Of a DNA stretch of 64,000 nucleotides, positions 47,972 through 59,757 are shown piece by piece. The position numbers were made by a program, and so were the translations under genes. The DNA lies in the NCBI GenBank assembly GCA_018105865.1, contig CM030834.1, positions 3,769,757 to 3,833,756 of the forward strand. The letters run 5' to 3'. The stretch is from Metaphire vulgaris (lineage: Eukaryota > Annelida > Clitellata > Crassiclitellata > Megascolecidae). Under the pieces are notes generated by a model. It did not search any database and was not told where the DNA came from. It saw only the letters and a program-made list of their open reading frames with translations. Positions within the stretch are counted from its first letter, which is position 1, and every line of letters begins with the position of its first letter.

Positions 47972-48004
<33 letters not shown>

Positions 48005-48107
48005 GACAGAGAGAGAGCAGACAGACAGACGCAAGAAAACATAATTAAGGGATACGAAAACAGATTGACGCCAGGACAACGAGACGAGAGCGACGGTCGA
48101 CCCTCCG

Positions 48108-48178
<71 letters not shown>

Positions 48179-48520
48179 ATGCGCCGGGAGCCCTTGGCGG
48201 CGGCGACGGCGGCCGGCCCACGTCGTCCCCGCGGCCGCCGCCGTCGCCGCCGCCGCCCAGGAGCTCGGTCGCCGTCGCCGTCGTCGTCGCCGTCGTCGCG
48301 ACAATAAATAACTCGGTCGCCATGACAACCCCGATAGACTGGTAGAGTTGGAAACGAGACGAGGAGATTTAACGCACCCCGACAAGGCATTGATACTTAC
48401 ACAACGCCACGAGGAGAAAGAGGAGGAGGAGGAGGAGGAGGAGGAGGAGGAGGAGGAAGGGGAGGAGGAGGAGGAGGAGGATGGGGAGGAGGAGAGCGGA
48501 GCGTCGGCCGTAATGCCATT
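46440..48520. other. GC- and CpG-rich low-complexity block
   Basis: Alternating (GGA)n (46475-46675, 46765-46800, 48415-48490), (GAT)n (47196-47355), (CTG)n 47741-47772, (TTC)n/(CTC)n 47866-47925, (GACA)n, (CT)n 48112-48176 and CGC-rich sequence (48190-48300). Open frames up to 267 codons on both strands are repeat-driven Ser, Arg-Glu, Leu or poly-Met tracts. Frequent CG dinucleotides at 46550-46570, 46975-47000 and 48180-48310 could mark a promoter, but no exon was recognised. Confidence 0.55.
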
Positions 48521-48562
48521 TCCATTTAGTTGGAACAATTATATATCAAGACTCAACGACTC

Positions 48563-48568
<6 letters not shown>

Positions 48569-48618
<50 letters not shown>

Positions 48619-48648
48619 CTCTCTCTCACTGTCACACACACATCTTCA

Positions 48649-48682
<34 letters not shown>

Positions 48683-48709
48683 ACACACACAACACAACAC
48701 TAATAATCA

Positions 48710-48781
<72 letters not shown>
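48569..48781. repeat. (CT)n, (CA)n and (TA)n cluster
   Basis: (CT)n 48570-48614, (CA)n 48659-48682, (TA)n 48713-48781 (about 34 units), directly followed by LINE coding sequence. Confidence 0.95.
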
Positions 48782-48783
<2 letters not shown>

Positions 48784-48814
48784 TGTGTATAATAATGTGT
48801 ATAAGGGCTGCAAG

Positions 48815-51253
48815 GGATGATACAGAATCAACAATCTGAGGTATGCCGATGACATTGCAAGAATTGCCCGTAGAGAATAGACGAAGGGTCTAAGACTGAA
48901 CACATGCAGTGAACAGCTAGGAACAAGACAAAGATCAGGGTATTGAATGACAACTCAACACATTTATCTGTTGAATGAGAACAACTACAGTAAAAGAAGT
49001 CAAAGAATTTCCATACCAAGTATTATCTGGAATTTAGAATTACATGTGATGCTAACAATGTAACCGAAATCAGAAGCAGATTGGGCGTGGGAATGACAAT
49101 ACTGGGAAAACTACAGAAAATCAGGGGAAAATAAAAACTTCAGTATCCCAATTAAAGTAGGCCTGATACAAGCCTTGGTTTGGCCGCCGGTTGCCACTTT
49201 CTGAGGTGAGGCACGGACTCTGAAGAAGAACGAAGAAAGAATAGAAGCTTTTGAAATGAAATGCCTTCGAAAAATATTAGGTACTAGGTGTTTACCCGTC
49301 AAAAATGACGGGGTAGATTGGCTGTTTTACCACCCGATTTTGCGCAATTAATTTTCCTTAACTCGCCGCCTTTGCATTCAACCGAGTTAACGCCCATTCG
49401 CATGAATTTTCTGAAACTTGATAGTCAAGGTAAGTGTACTGATTTGGCAGTGTCGAACGACATGCAGTGCTTGATTCTCTTGTTTGTAGTGCTGCTTTTG
49501 CACGCCGAGCAACAGCCTGCTATTCATTCTCACTTGATTGTCGGAAAGCTCGTGAACGCTGGACTTTTTTGTTTTGCACGGACGGTTAGAAAGAGGAGTA
49601 AAAAAGCTAAACAATGGTGCAAACCTCATCTTCTTAGCTCTTATATAGCCTGAGATATAGCAAATTCCAAAAAATTAGGAAACTCAGAATTCAAAACTTT
49701 CGCGAAATTCACCGATAATAATTATGTTCAAACATTGGGGTCATCGAGTTAGAATTGATAGATCTTTACCAAATGTAAACCGATTTTCAAACTTTTTGGT
49801 TTATTTCGTTCCTCTGACATCCCTTTACAACGCTGACGCTGACCAAAGTGGGGTTAACGCTGAAAAGGTTTTGCTAGGGGGCTTTGAAATATTTTGAGGG
49901 AGAGGGTGATATTTTAGGCCGTAAAGTGGACTCTACCCCCTAATGTTTTTGTTTTGCACGGACGGTTAGAAAGAGGAAGTAAAAATCTAAACAATGGTGC
50001 AAACCTCATCTTTTTAGCTTCTATATAGCCTGAGATATAGCAAATTTAAAACGTTACAGCAATAATTTCTATAGAACGCTTTTCCAAAAATTAAATCCCC
50101 AGTACGGTGACGGCTTCTAAAAATGTAATCCCCACTTGAAGGGTTAAATTTAAGAAATAGGTATTGAGGCTAGGAAGGAATAAATATATATAATAACGGG
50201 GGGCAGGGCATTGGGGGAGGATAGGGAGGTTTGGGAGGAGTAAAGTGGGTTGTGCATTTTCAGCAGCGTTGTATAGTTTTGGGAACGGGGTTTGGGGCCG
50301 GCGGGGTAGAGAAGAGCGGTGATGGGTTGGGGCCGGGGCGATTGGGAAAGAGATGGGGAGAGGGAATGGGGGTTGGGAGAGGGATGGGAGAGGAAGGGGA
50401 ACGGGGTTTGGGGCCTGTTGGGTAGGACGGGGCGGGTATGGGTTGGGCCTGGGGCGATTGGGAGAGGGATGGGGTGAGGGAAGAGGAACGGGGGTTTGGG
50501 GCCTGTGGGGTAGGGCGGAGCAGGTATGTGTTTGGGGCCTGAGTGGGGATGCGTTGGGCCAAGGGCGATTGGGAGAAGGATGGGGATATGGAAGGGGGTT
50601 TATGGATGAAGAGGGGTTTCTTGAACGTGGGTTTGGGGCCTGTGTGGTAGGGCGGGGCGAAGATGGGTTGGGGCCGGGGCGATTGGGAGAGGGATGGGGA
50701 GAGGGAAGGGGAACGGGGATTTGAGCTGCAATTAAGACGCTTCGTTAAACGCTGCGTTGTTTATACGGTTTAGATTAAACAATTTCGTTGTTATGGTAAC
50801 AGCGTCTTGCAAAATCTGTCGTGTATCGTGACCGACAGACAGACCGGACATCGAGAATTATGTAATAAGATACCACACACCTAGAAAGAAGAACCAATGA
50901 TGAAGTACTCCACAAAGCATGCAGGAATGGAAAGGCTGCGGCTCGCCGAAGTTAAAGAAAGAAATTTGAAATATTTTGGACAAATAGCGCGATAGGGAAA
51001 CACCATAGAAAAGTCCACAATGCTAGGGATCACAGAAGGACAAAGGAACAAGGAAGCAGAGTAAAACCAAGAACGACCTGGATGAATAACAACACAGAAT
51101 GGACCTCTAGGACAGAACCAGAAGCACATCGAGCAAGACAAAACAGGACTTAGTGGAGGCAGTTAACTCGTGTCATCTCCTAACGCCGGTATGGTATGGC
51201 GGAGTAGCAGGATGATGATGACGACGACGACGATGATGATGACGATGATGATG
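48815..51253 (+). pseudogene. LINE reverse transcriptase, two halves split by a 1.6-kb insertion
   Basis: Left half 48815-49283: NNLRYADDIARIARRE (catalytic YADD), then KEFPYQ-like and SIPIKVGLIQALVWP, and RTLKKNEERIEAFEMKCLRK followed by ILG. Right half from 50873: THLERRTNDEVLHKA, LAEVKERNLKYFGQIAR, STMLGITEGQRNK and stop-broken RPRTTW-like sequence. The halves are colinear in the RT thumb/C-terminal order, so a foreign segment (49284-50872) sits between them. The copy ends in (GAT/GAC)n at 51213-51253. Confidence 0.8.
49284..50872. repeat. Insertion with a 105-bp direct repeat and a G-rich minisatellite
   Basis: A segment with ttttgttttgcacggacggt and tagcctgagatatagcaaat occurs twice (49561-49670, 49945-50050). 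At 50285-50718 a G-rich unit of about 87-135 bp (tttggggcctg, gggcgattgggagaggg, ggaacgggg) recurs four to five times, with marked G/C strand asymmetry. No recognised protein. Confidence 0.75.
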
Positions 51254-51487
51254 AAGTATCTACAGTACATACAGGGGCGTAGCCAGGAATTTGATTTTGG
51301 GGTGTATAATGATTTGGGGAGGGGGTATAAATCTGTAAAAACTTTGAAAATCTTAAAAATACATTGAAAATTTTAAGGTAGCCTGATTTGGGGGGGGTAT
51401 ATATACCGATATACACCCCTCCTCCCCTCGTCGCTACGCCCCTGAGTACATACACGTGTGTTGCAACTTCTGTTGCATACTTGTTCG

Positions 51488-51523
<36 letters not shown>

Positions 51524-51557
51524 GTCGGGAAGTATTACTATCGTCGTAGATCTGTTT

Positions 51558-51676
<119 letters not shown>

Positions 51677-51879
51677 CTCTCTCCTCTTGACCCTGATTTG
51701 AGTATCAGCGGGAGACATGCAAGACAAGGTGGTGTTCATTACAAAAGGATTTATCTACTTGTTAAGTATAATCCGTGACTGTCATGTCAAAAATAGATCC
51801 ATGTTTATATATCTCATATGCGCTTGCTATAAAAATTATATTATATACGTGTGTATGTGTGTGTGTGTGTGTATGTGTG

Positions 51880-53440
51880 CCTGCGGATATTGTTTAGAAT
51901 GAAGTGCAAGGAGTGCATGTAGCGTAGACCTACATAAACACTAGCTTCCATTATTTGTGAGATAAATCCAGTTGCGAAGTCCTTCTCTCCATCCACTGCG
52001 TTCCTATTCGTTTGCCATTTGTTGTTTCTCCATAGCGCTTGTATTGATTGCATGAACCTGAGGTTGCGTTAACGTCGACTGCCAACTGCTTACAATCAAT
52101 TGTATCGGTTTCTTCTGCGTGTTATTTTATTTTTAGTACATCCCATGAAATTGATCCGGACATTACAGAAGCTGCTGATTGGCAAGCAAGTAAGTAAGTG
52201 TTCATTCTGTTTTGATTTTTGAAATTATCTGAGAAGGATGGTCAAATTTCAAGCTTTGTAATACTGCGCACATGAATTCCATACAAAATACTTGAAATTG
52301 AAAATCGTAGATGTTGCAACGTTTTCTACGTTTTTTTATTTTTACGTTTTTTTGCGATTTTCAACGGCTTTTGCAATATGGTATTTCAATTATTTCTAGA
52401 TCATAAGTAAGACAAGCGGTGAATCAAAATTTTCAAATGTTAATCAAGGCGTTACACAATTTCAATTACGCGAAGTTTAGCGCCAAAATGCCGCAATATT
52501 GAAAAGAAGTCGAAAAACGAACCACATTGAGTTGAATTCTCTTGTTTTTGTTGTAAATTGTACGAAAATTTATACGAAAAGGTGCGGTGTATTTTAAAAT
52601 ATTATTGGCAATTGCTTAGAGTTCCTTAGAATGTGAGTTTAACCAGCTTTGAAGGTCATACGTTTACGTTAAACCTAAGATGATCGCTTTCTGTCTTGAC
52701 TGTCTATGGTTTTTAGAGGAGCTAATTAATTTGGTGTCAGGACAATGTTATTAATATTTATTCAAAAAGTGATTAACAAATTGTCACAATAAATAAATAA
52801 ATAGGTCTACATATAGCGTTTTCACCATTAGGCCTACTAATGAGTGTTTCTCGTTGTCTTGCTTTTCTTCGTTTATAAACTAATTACGCCACCACAGTAG
52901 AAAATTAACATGTTAATTTTTGTGTTGGCTAAAAAGTAAATGAACGTTTTTTCAACGTTTTTTTACGGTTTTATTTTGTTAGAAAAAAACGCGTTTTTTA
53001 CGTTTTTTATTTTAGATTTTACGTTTGCAACATCTATGTTTAAAAATGTTGTGTTTTCTATGTTCAGACAATCTATTTTGCCCCCAAACGACTGAAAATT
53101 GCTGTTGTTTTTGTTTATTTGCTCAAATGTTAATTGTTGAAGTTGTATAAACTGAAAGTTGTTTCGACTTCACGCAGCCTGTGAGATTTTAATTAAATGG
53201 TCTTAAATAATGAAAGCCTAGTATAAGGCAATTGACATTATAGATGTTGCATTTCGATTAATTTGGCCTTACAGCTGTTATTCTTTCACGCATCAGAAGT
53301 TAATCTCAGCGATTAGGTCTTTGAGATGATCTCATTGACGCTGAATGTGGCGATCGACGTTAAAAAACCGGTAGATTCAGGGGCTCACTGAGTGCACTTT
53401 GAACACAGAAGAAGCACTTGTCAGAAATGCCACACGTCGT
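51880..53440. other. AT-rich unique-looking DNA, nothing recognised
   Basis: Several cgttttt/tttttacg motifs at 52320-52345 and 52940-53025; no exon or element ends seen. Confidence 0.45.
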
Positions 53441-53448
53441 GTCAGGTA

Positions 53449-53451
53449 ACC

Positions 53452-53494
<43 letters not shown>

Positions 53495-53690
53495 CAGACA
53501 GACACAGACAGACACAGACAGACGCAGACAGACACAGACAGACACAGACACAGACAGAACAGACATAGACATAGACAAACACAGACACAGAGACAGAGTG
53601 AGACAGAGACAGAGAGAGAGAGACAGAGACAGAGTGAGACAGAGAGAGAGAGAGAGACAGAGAGAGAGAGGTGGAGGGAGGGAGATAAGA
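53449..53690. repeat. (GACA)n/(GA)n compound repeat
   Basis: Purine-rich strand; every frame is open over long distances, producing spurious ORFs. Confidence 0.95.
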
Positions 53691-53809
53691 AGCCTATTAT
53701 TTTGCACCGGTTGCCCCATAATGTCACGTCGCTTCAACCCGATTGTCATCCGTTGTCTCTCGTATGCGTGATGTCTATCGATGCGCGTAGATACTACTCA
53801 GAGGAGTCG

Positions 53810-54075
53810 GGGAGGGGGGGAGGAGGGAGGGAGGAAAGGAGGGAGGGAGGGAGGAGGGAGGAGTGGCTATATGGGTACTCTCGGCAATTACCGACCATTT
53901 AGTCGATTCGCATTGATTCTCTTCTCCGTCATCTCCTTTGCTTTCGTTGTTATCATAATTCTTGAAGCGCTGATCGATAACAGCGCTTCCTGCCAAGCAA
54001 AGCGCTCGCCTCCTCCTCCTCCTCCTCCTCCTCCTCCTCCTCCTCCTCCTCCTCCTCCTCCTCCTCCTCCTCCTA
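53810..54075. repeat. (GGA)n and (CTC)n tracts in inverted orientation
   Basis: gga-rich 53810-53862 and (CTC)n 54011-54074; inverted with respect to each other. Confidence 0.9.
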
Positions 54076-54162
54076 AGCGCTGTCATCTTACGACTGCAGT
54101 CAACTACCGTGTTGATCTCAGCTTAAACGGCGCAAATCCCACGTACTCTCTTCAGCACTAGA

Positions 54163-54895
54163 GGACCGTTCTGTCTGTCTGCTTCTCTGTCTGTCTTAGT
54201 GTCTTTCTTGCCAGCCTGTTTGCTTGTCTGCCTGCCTACCTGTCGGCCTGCCTATCTGCCTGCCTGTCTGTCCGCCTGTCTGTCTGTGTGTCTGTATGTC
54301 TATCTATGTGTCTGTCTGTGTGTCTGTCTATGTGTGTGTCTGTCTATGCGTGTGTGTCTGTGTGTCTGTCTGTGTGTCTGTGTGTCTGTGTGTCTGCCTG
54401 CCTGTCTGTCCGCCTGTCTGTCTGTGTGTCTGTATGTCTATCTATGTGTCTGTCTGTGTGTCTGTCTATGTGTGTGTCTGTCTATGCGTGTGTGTCTGTG
54501 TGTCTGTCTGTGTGTCTGTGTGTCTGTGTGTCTGCCTGCCTGTCTGTCCGCCTGTCTGTCTGTGTGTCTGTATATCTCTCTATGTGTCTGTCTGTGTGTC
54601 TGTCTATGTGTGTGTCTGTCTATGCGTGTGTGTCTGTGTGTCTGTCTGTGTGTCTGTGTGTCTGTGTGTCTGCCTGCTGCCTGTCTGTCCGCCTGTCTGT
54701 CTGTGTGTCTGTATATCTCTCTATGTGTCTGTCTGTGTGTCTGTCTATGTGTGTGTCTGTCTAGACCTGTGTGTGTCTGTCTGTGTGTCTGTCTGTCTGT
54801 GTGTCTGCCTGCCTGTCTGTCCGTCTGTGTGTCTGTATGTCTCTCTATGTGTCTGTGTGTCTGTGTGTCTGTCTGTGTGTCTGTCTGTCTGTCTG
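54163..54895. repeat. (CTGT)-derived satellite with about 138-bp higher-order unit
   Basis: The landmark tccgcctgtc recurs at 54271, 54409, 54547 and 54688, giving a 138-141-bp higher-order unit of ctgt, ctgc and tgtgtg submotifs, about four copies. Three plus-strand frames and one minus-strand frame stay open, giving Cys/Val/Ser-rich or Asp-Arg-Gln-Thr-rich translations that are not proteins. Confidence 0.95.
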
Positions 54896-55088
54896 TTTGG
54901 AATTGGTGTGCAAGAGAACGAGGCAAATGAAGAGCAATGGGAGATTGGAGATTGCTAATGACAAAGGGAACTGCATCTGAAAAAAGCAAGTGAGGAAGAC
55001 CAGAGCAGCGAAGAGACAAACGAAAAAGAGTAATTATAATGGAAAACAATACAGTTGGTCGACTCGTGAACAATTCGATTGAGTGTTC

Positions 55089-55089
<1 letters not shown>

Positions 55090-55179
<90 letters not shown>

Positions 55180-55187
55180 GACAGAGA
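55090..55187. repeat. (GA)n-(GACA)n
   Basis: About 10 GA then about 20 GACA units. Confidence 0.95.
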
Positions 55188-56255
55188 GCATGAAGACGCA
55201 ACAAGTATGTTTATGTAGACTGTTGGTTGAGTTGCATGTGGTGAAGGAAGGCATCTTTGCGTTTGATATTGGAGCCACTTGGTATAATGGTGGTTAGATT
55301 TCCGATCTGTGTCTTTTGTCCAATCGATGTCTGTCGGACATTCGTTGTTTTTTTTGTCTATCGTGTCAGTCGAGTGACCGAGTTGTGCGGATCATGTGTC
55401 AGTCACTGGCTTGACAATCTCTGGTGTTCGTGTAACCGAGTGCAGACGTGGAATTTATATAGCGCTTTGACAATAATGCACAGAGATCATCGGGTTTGTC
55501 GACGTCCACTTCGTGCCGGTGACGCAAGTGCCAAGCCACGGCTGATGCAGTCAACGCCCAATGAACGAACGAGCACCAAATCGGATATAAGGCTTAGGCC
55601 TACAAGATAGGTTTAAATTGTCACTGAATGCAGGCCCTTAGTTTATCTAAGTATGATAATTGTTTCTTAGTCTTTTAATAACGTCGGAAAAATAGTCGTG
55701 ATTGGCTGTAGCGATAGCATTATTCTTCTCAATGTTCTCGCCGACCGGAAGCGCCTTACGCGCATGCGCGTGAATTTACGAATAATTCCACGAGTAATGC
55801 ATAGATTTCTCCAGATGTTGGCCGCTTTTTTTTTCCTTTTTCGGTCTGACTAAGAAGTCCTCTGTAACCCGGCGATTGTTTGAAAATAAGTGACTGAAAC
55901 TATGTTTAAAATATAATTTGAACAGTTTCTGACCGCCTCTTCGGATCTTTTGTGACGCCAATCAAGGGGAGGAAATCGTTGCGTATTTTAAAAAGCCTTG
56001 CGTCGTCCACTCCAGGCGTTTCTTTGGTCTCGACCCCCGAATGAAATTCATCTGCGGTTGTGTTTGCCTTCGTACGCCTCGTGTGCTTTGCCAACACTTA
56101 CAAAGTGGACGCGCACGTCTTTTAGATGGACGGATCTTCAGATTAGACAACTTGGCCTTGAATGTCAACATATGGCGTTGCTCATAAATACAATCATATA
56201 TATATATATATATATATATATACGCATGGTATGTGCTGCACCAGTTTCTTGGGCG
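55188..56255. other. Non-coding, nothing recognised
   Basis: Includes a retroelement-tail-like tttatatagcgctttga at 55450 and (TA)n at 56199-56221. Confidence 0.45.
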
Positions 56256-56557
56256 CAGTGGCGGTTCCAGGAATTCTTGGTGGGGGGATGAACAATTTTT
56301 GGGAAGTTAGTGGGGGGGAAGCAAAGTGAAGAAAAACAAAAAAAAGAGAGAAAAGGTCATTGTTAGTAGTGTTTTGCTCACTAAATGTTAAGAAACCTTG
56401 CCAAAAAACAGGTCGACAAGCAAGAAAAAGAAGATAATTTGCAGTATTTTTCACCAATTTTTTTAAAAAACTCACCGGAAAATAGGTTGACAAGCCAAAA
56501 AAAGGTCATCCGGAATCTCGGTGGGGGGATGCATCAACAACAGTAGAACCGCCACTG
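56256..56557. mobile_element. hAT-type MITE, CAGTGGCGGTTCC subfamily
   Basis: Flanks cttgggcg (56248-56255) and cttggacg (56558-56565) match at 7 of 8. Ends CAGTGGCGGTTCCAGG and GAACCGCCACTG. Two gacaagc-aaaaag modules. Confidence 0.88.
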
Positions 56558-56565
56558 CTTGGACG

Positions 56566-57278
56566 ATAAGGAAAACTGCGCGTCGTGTAATATTATCATC
56601 GTTGTGTCATCTCGTTATTAAACACGTTATCGAAGTAATTTCCATCGTCATTATGTTGTAGAGTTAAAGAACGCGTGGTTTACCTAATTGATTATATATA
56701 GGGGCTACTGGTGTTAAGTCGTTGACTCGTAAATATAATTATAATTCCGTTCAAAGCACAGTTATCGTTAAGAAATTATACAAGTAATTTCGCAGTTGAC
56801 CGTTTAACCGCTATCTATCAATGGTTATGTTATTTGGTGGTGCTATTTATTATTATTCGTTTGTATTTGCTGCGTATCAGTCGGAATGCTTACGGAATTA
56901 TTCGCATTGGTTAGAATTTGTAACACGTTCCAGCTGCTACGTTTTACGTAGAATTGATCTTGTTCGTGTTCTAGTGATTAAATTGAACGTACCATTGATG
57001 CTAGGTGCGAATTCCGGAAATGATGATGACGACGACGACGACGAGATGATGATGATGACGACGACGATGATGATGATGGAGTTCTCTGCTCTGAGGCAGA
57101 TCCAATTGGAAACGGATGAGATGAGTGATGTGATTATATCCGTTGTCTTCCTCCTCAAAGATAAACATGTCCTGTGTTTTAACGTAGCGTCTATATAGGC
57201 CTACTATATGGGGTCTGGTGACCTGATTGTCCCGGATTTTCTTTGGTCGTCTTCGTGTCCCACGGATAAGTCATTCAG
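56566..57278. other. Non-coding with (GAT/GAC)n
   Basis: (GAT/GAC)n at 57018-57078. The 125-codon frame 56821-57198 (+) is partly this repeat and is unrecognised. Confidence 0.45.
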
Positions 57279-57643
57279 CAGTGTTTATTCTAACCACCTT
57301 GACATTGGGGGGAGTTTGAAAAGTTTGGGGGAGGTTTGTCCCAAAAAAACCTTGACAAGCAAAAAAAAGTCATCCGCCGTTTTTTTCTTCCCCGAATGTG
57401 CTTGACAAGCAAAAAAGGTCGTCACAGCCTTCTTTATATTTCTTATCCTTCTCAAGTACTCTCTGACAAGCAAAAAACATGGTCATCCCTATATTTTCCC
57501 CTCTTCAAAAAAATAACTCCCTTCGTCAAACTTTTTTTGGGGGGAATTTCTATTCCCCAATGCAACATATAGACAATTTTTTTTTGGGAATTTTTAACTT
57601 GGGGGGAGAAATTCCCCCCAGAGAAGGCCTAGAATAAACACTG
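57279..57643. mobile_element. MITE of the CAGTGTTTATTC family, 365 bp
   Basis: Flanked by gtcattcag on both sides (57270-57278, 57644-57652). Ends CAGTGTTTATTCTAACC and CTAGAATAAACACTG. Three gacaagcaaaaaa modules. Confidence 0.88.
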
Positions 57644-57652
57644 GTCATTCAG

Positions 57653-58180
57653 GAATCGGTTCATTTATTTTGTCTCGGTTTTCTACGTTCACTCTTTCTA
57701 ATTCATAATACTATACTAAGTTCATGTCATTCTCATTTGAAGCAATTTGAATGTAAACATAGTTTTAAGTGGCTGACATAGCCTACTATGTATAAATGGT
57801 GTTGTTGCTCTTTCTATCCATAGAATAATTACAAATTTAACAATTCTATGCCTGTACCGGAAGTTGTTCGAGTTCTCTCAAAGACGTGGCAAAATGTGTG
57901 GTTACTTGTCTGCAAATAAATAACAAATTATAATAACTTATATAGTTGCAAGTCGACATTTACTTGTAATTTGAAGGAGGAATTTCCGTTTTTGCAGCAA
58001 TGTGACGATACAGTTATGTTCATATATTGTAATGCGTACTTTCTTATTGCTCACGATGACCGATCTGATAATTTCGACCAAGTCAGTATGAAAAAAAGCC
58101 ATCAAACCTGTCTGGCAGCTAAAGCGAGTTCGAGAAATTTAACTAATTTCATCGCGAAACGTCAAGTGGTCGCACCGAAG
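57653..58180. other. Non-coding, nothing recognised
   Basis: An 88-codon frame at 57971-58237 (+) overlaps the next MITE and is unrecognised. Confidence 0.4.
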
Positions 58181-58515
58181 CAGTGGCTTACCCAGGGGGA
58201 TTTGGGGGTTAAAACCCCCTTGGCCGCCGAAAAATAGTTTTAATGAGTTTCCATGCTTTTTTAATTTTTTGACGCGACTTTGGGAGTCAAAACCCCCCAT
58301 TGGCTATAGACTGTAAATGTTTAAGTAAGAGGCGAGGACTTTTTCTTTTGCTTGTCGGCTAAAAACTGTAAATGTGATAACGTTTTTTTGCTTGTCAGCT
58401 AAAAAGTAGAGGTGATAAGGTTTTTCTTTTTTGCTTGTCAGGATTTTTGCAAGGTTGTGCAAAGTCAAAACCCAAAACCAAAACCCCCCTTTCGGAAATC
58501 CTGGCTACGCCACTG
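58181..58515. mobile_element. hAT-type MITE, CAGTGGCTTACCC variant
   Basis: Flanked by gcaccgaag (58172-58180 and 58519-58527, with three extra bases at the right). Ends CAGTGGCTTACCCAGG and CTGGCTACGCCACTG. Three ttttttgcttgtc modules in succession. Confidence 0.8.
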
Positions 58516-58569
58516 CATGCACCGAAGGTTCTTGTGTATACTGTTGGGGGCTCGCAGCGCGATGTTCTA

Positions 58570-58760
58570 TTAAAGACAAGATTTTCGTTGATTTAAAATA
58601 AAATCTAATCTCAGAGCGTCCATTAAGCTCCACGTGAAACCGGAAGAGGAAGATAACAACGAAAGACTACAAACCCACACAACCAAGTAAGTAAGTAAAT
58701 CAGTACAGTCCACAGAACCAGAAGAGCATTTCATAGCAATACTATGCAGTGGTATGCACA
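58570..58760. repeat. Dispersed repeat R, copy 1
   Basis: Shares with 63301-63475 the blocks ctattaaa, gtccatta, aaaccggaagag, aaagactacaaa, ccacacaa/ccacataac, aagtaagtaagtaaa, cagaaccag and catctcatagca-type sequence, in the same order and orientation. It ends where a different sequence begins on each side. Confidence 0.75.
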
Positions 58761-58852
58761 ACCATTGTTCTAGGCTTATGGATTGCACCTCTAAGGTAAC
58801 CCTAGCCCTAACCCAAAATTGTGCAGGTCTTCACTCACAAAATGCTGGTCAC

Positions 58853-58935
58853 CTTAGTCTATAGAGTCAGGATCGAACCAGCGACCCTCCGATTGCACGA
58901 CAGCAATTCCCCTATACCATCCCGGCCCCACCCCA
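58853..58935 (-). mobile_element. tRNA-derived SINE head
   Basis: The minus strand reads gccgggatggtataggg (A-box region) and, about 35 bp later, gctggttcgatcctgac (B box). This is the layout of a tRNA promoter. Cloverleaf pairing looks incomplete, so a SINE or tRNA pseudogene is likelier than a functional tRNA. Confidence 0.6.
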
Positions 58936-59127
58936 CCCAAGGCGCCGCCGATAGAGTGCCGTGTTGGCGTGACGTCATAGGCGTCTGTGTCGTACTGCAC
59001 CCGATGTCGTTTGGCGGCGGCGTCTTCTGTGGCGGCAGAGGAAGAAGGTCGTCGGAATTGAAGACGCGTAAGAGATTTTAATCGGAAAATTGTATCCAAC
59101 GGAGACTCCGAGTCGGTCGCCGTCGCG

Positions 59128-59130
<3 letters not shown>

Positions 59131-59200
<70 letters not shown>

Positions 59201-59405
59201 TGGTCCGTTATTGATCGGAGGAGGAGGAGGAGGAGGAGGAGGAGGAGGAGGAGGCGGAGGAGGAGGAGGATGAGGAGGAGTCTGACTCGTCTTGTGTTTC
59301 ATGCCCGGATTTAATTTGATGCTTCCTTCGTCGAATGATCGATGATTATTGCGATATAACGGCGACGCTCGGTCTCTCGGTCTCGGCCTATGCGCGTTCC
59401 CGGTC

Positions 59406-59504
<99 letters not shown>

Positions 59505-59757
59505 CAGACAGATACAGAGACAGAGACAGACAGACAGACATAGAGACAGACAGATACAGAGACAGAGACAGACAGACAGATATAGAGACAGACAGATACA
59601 GACAGAGAGAGACAGAGACAGACAGACAGACATACAGACATACAGACAGACAGACATAGAGACATACAGATACAGACAGAGAGAGGCAGAGACAAAGAGA
59701 GACACACAGACAAAGACAGAGACAGACAGAGACGCAGAGAGACACAGAGAGACAGAG
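59131..59757. repeat. (CT)n, (GGA)n, (GA)n and (GACA)n cluster
   Basis: (CT)n 59131-59197, (GGA)n 59217-59280, (GA)n 59407-59498, then (GACA)/(GATA)-type units to 59757. CT and GA tracts are inverted to each other. Confidence 0.95.

Noticed and set aside
47504..48538. Overlapping 145-267-codon open frames on both strands
   Set aside because: They are translations of (CT)n, (GGA)n, (GACA)n and CGC repeats; no domain or codon bias, and both strands are open at once.
54199..55073. 211-244-codon Cys/Val-rich and Asp/Arg/Gln/Thr-rich frames
   Set aside because: Tetranucleotide satellite with no stop codons in several frames; not proteins.
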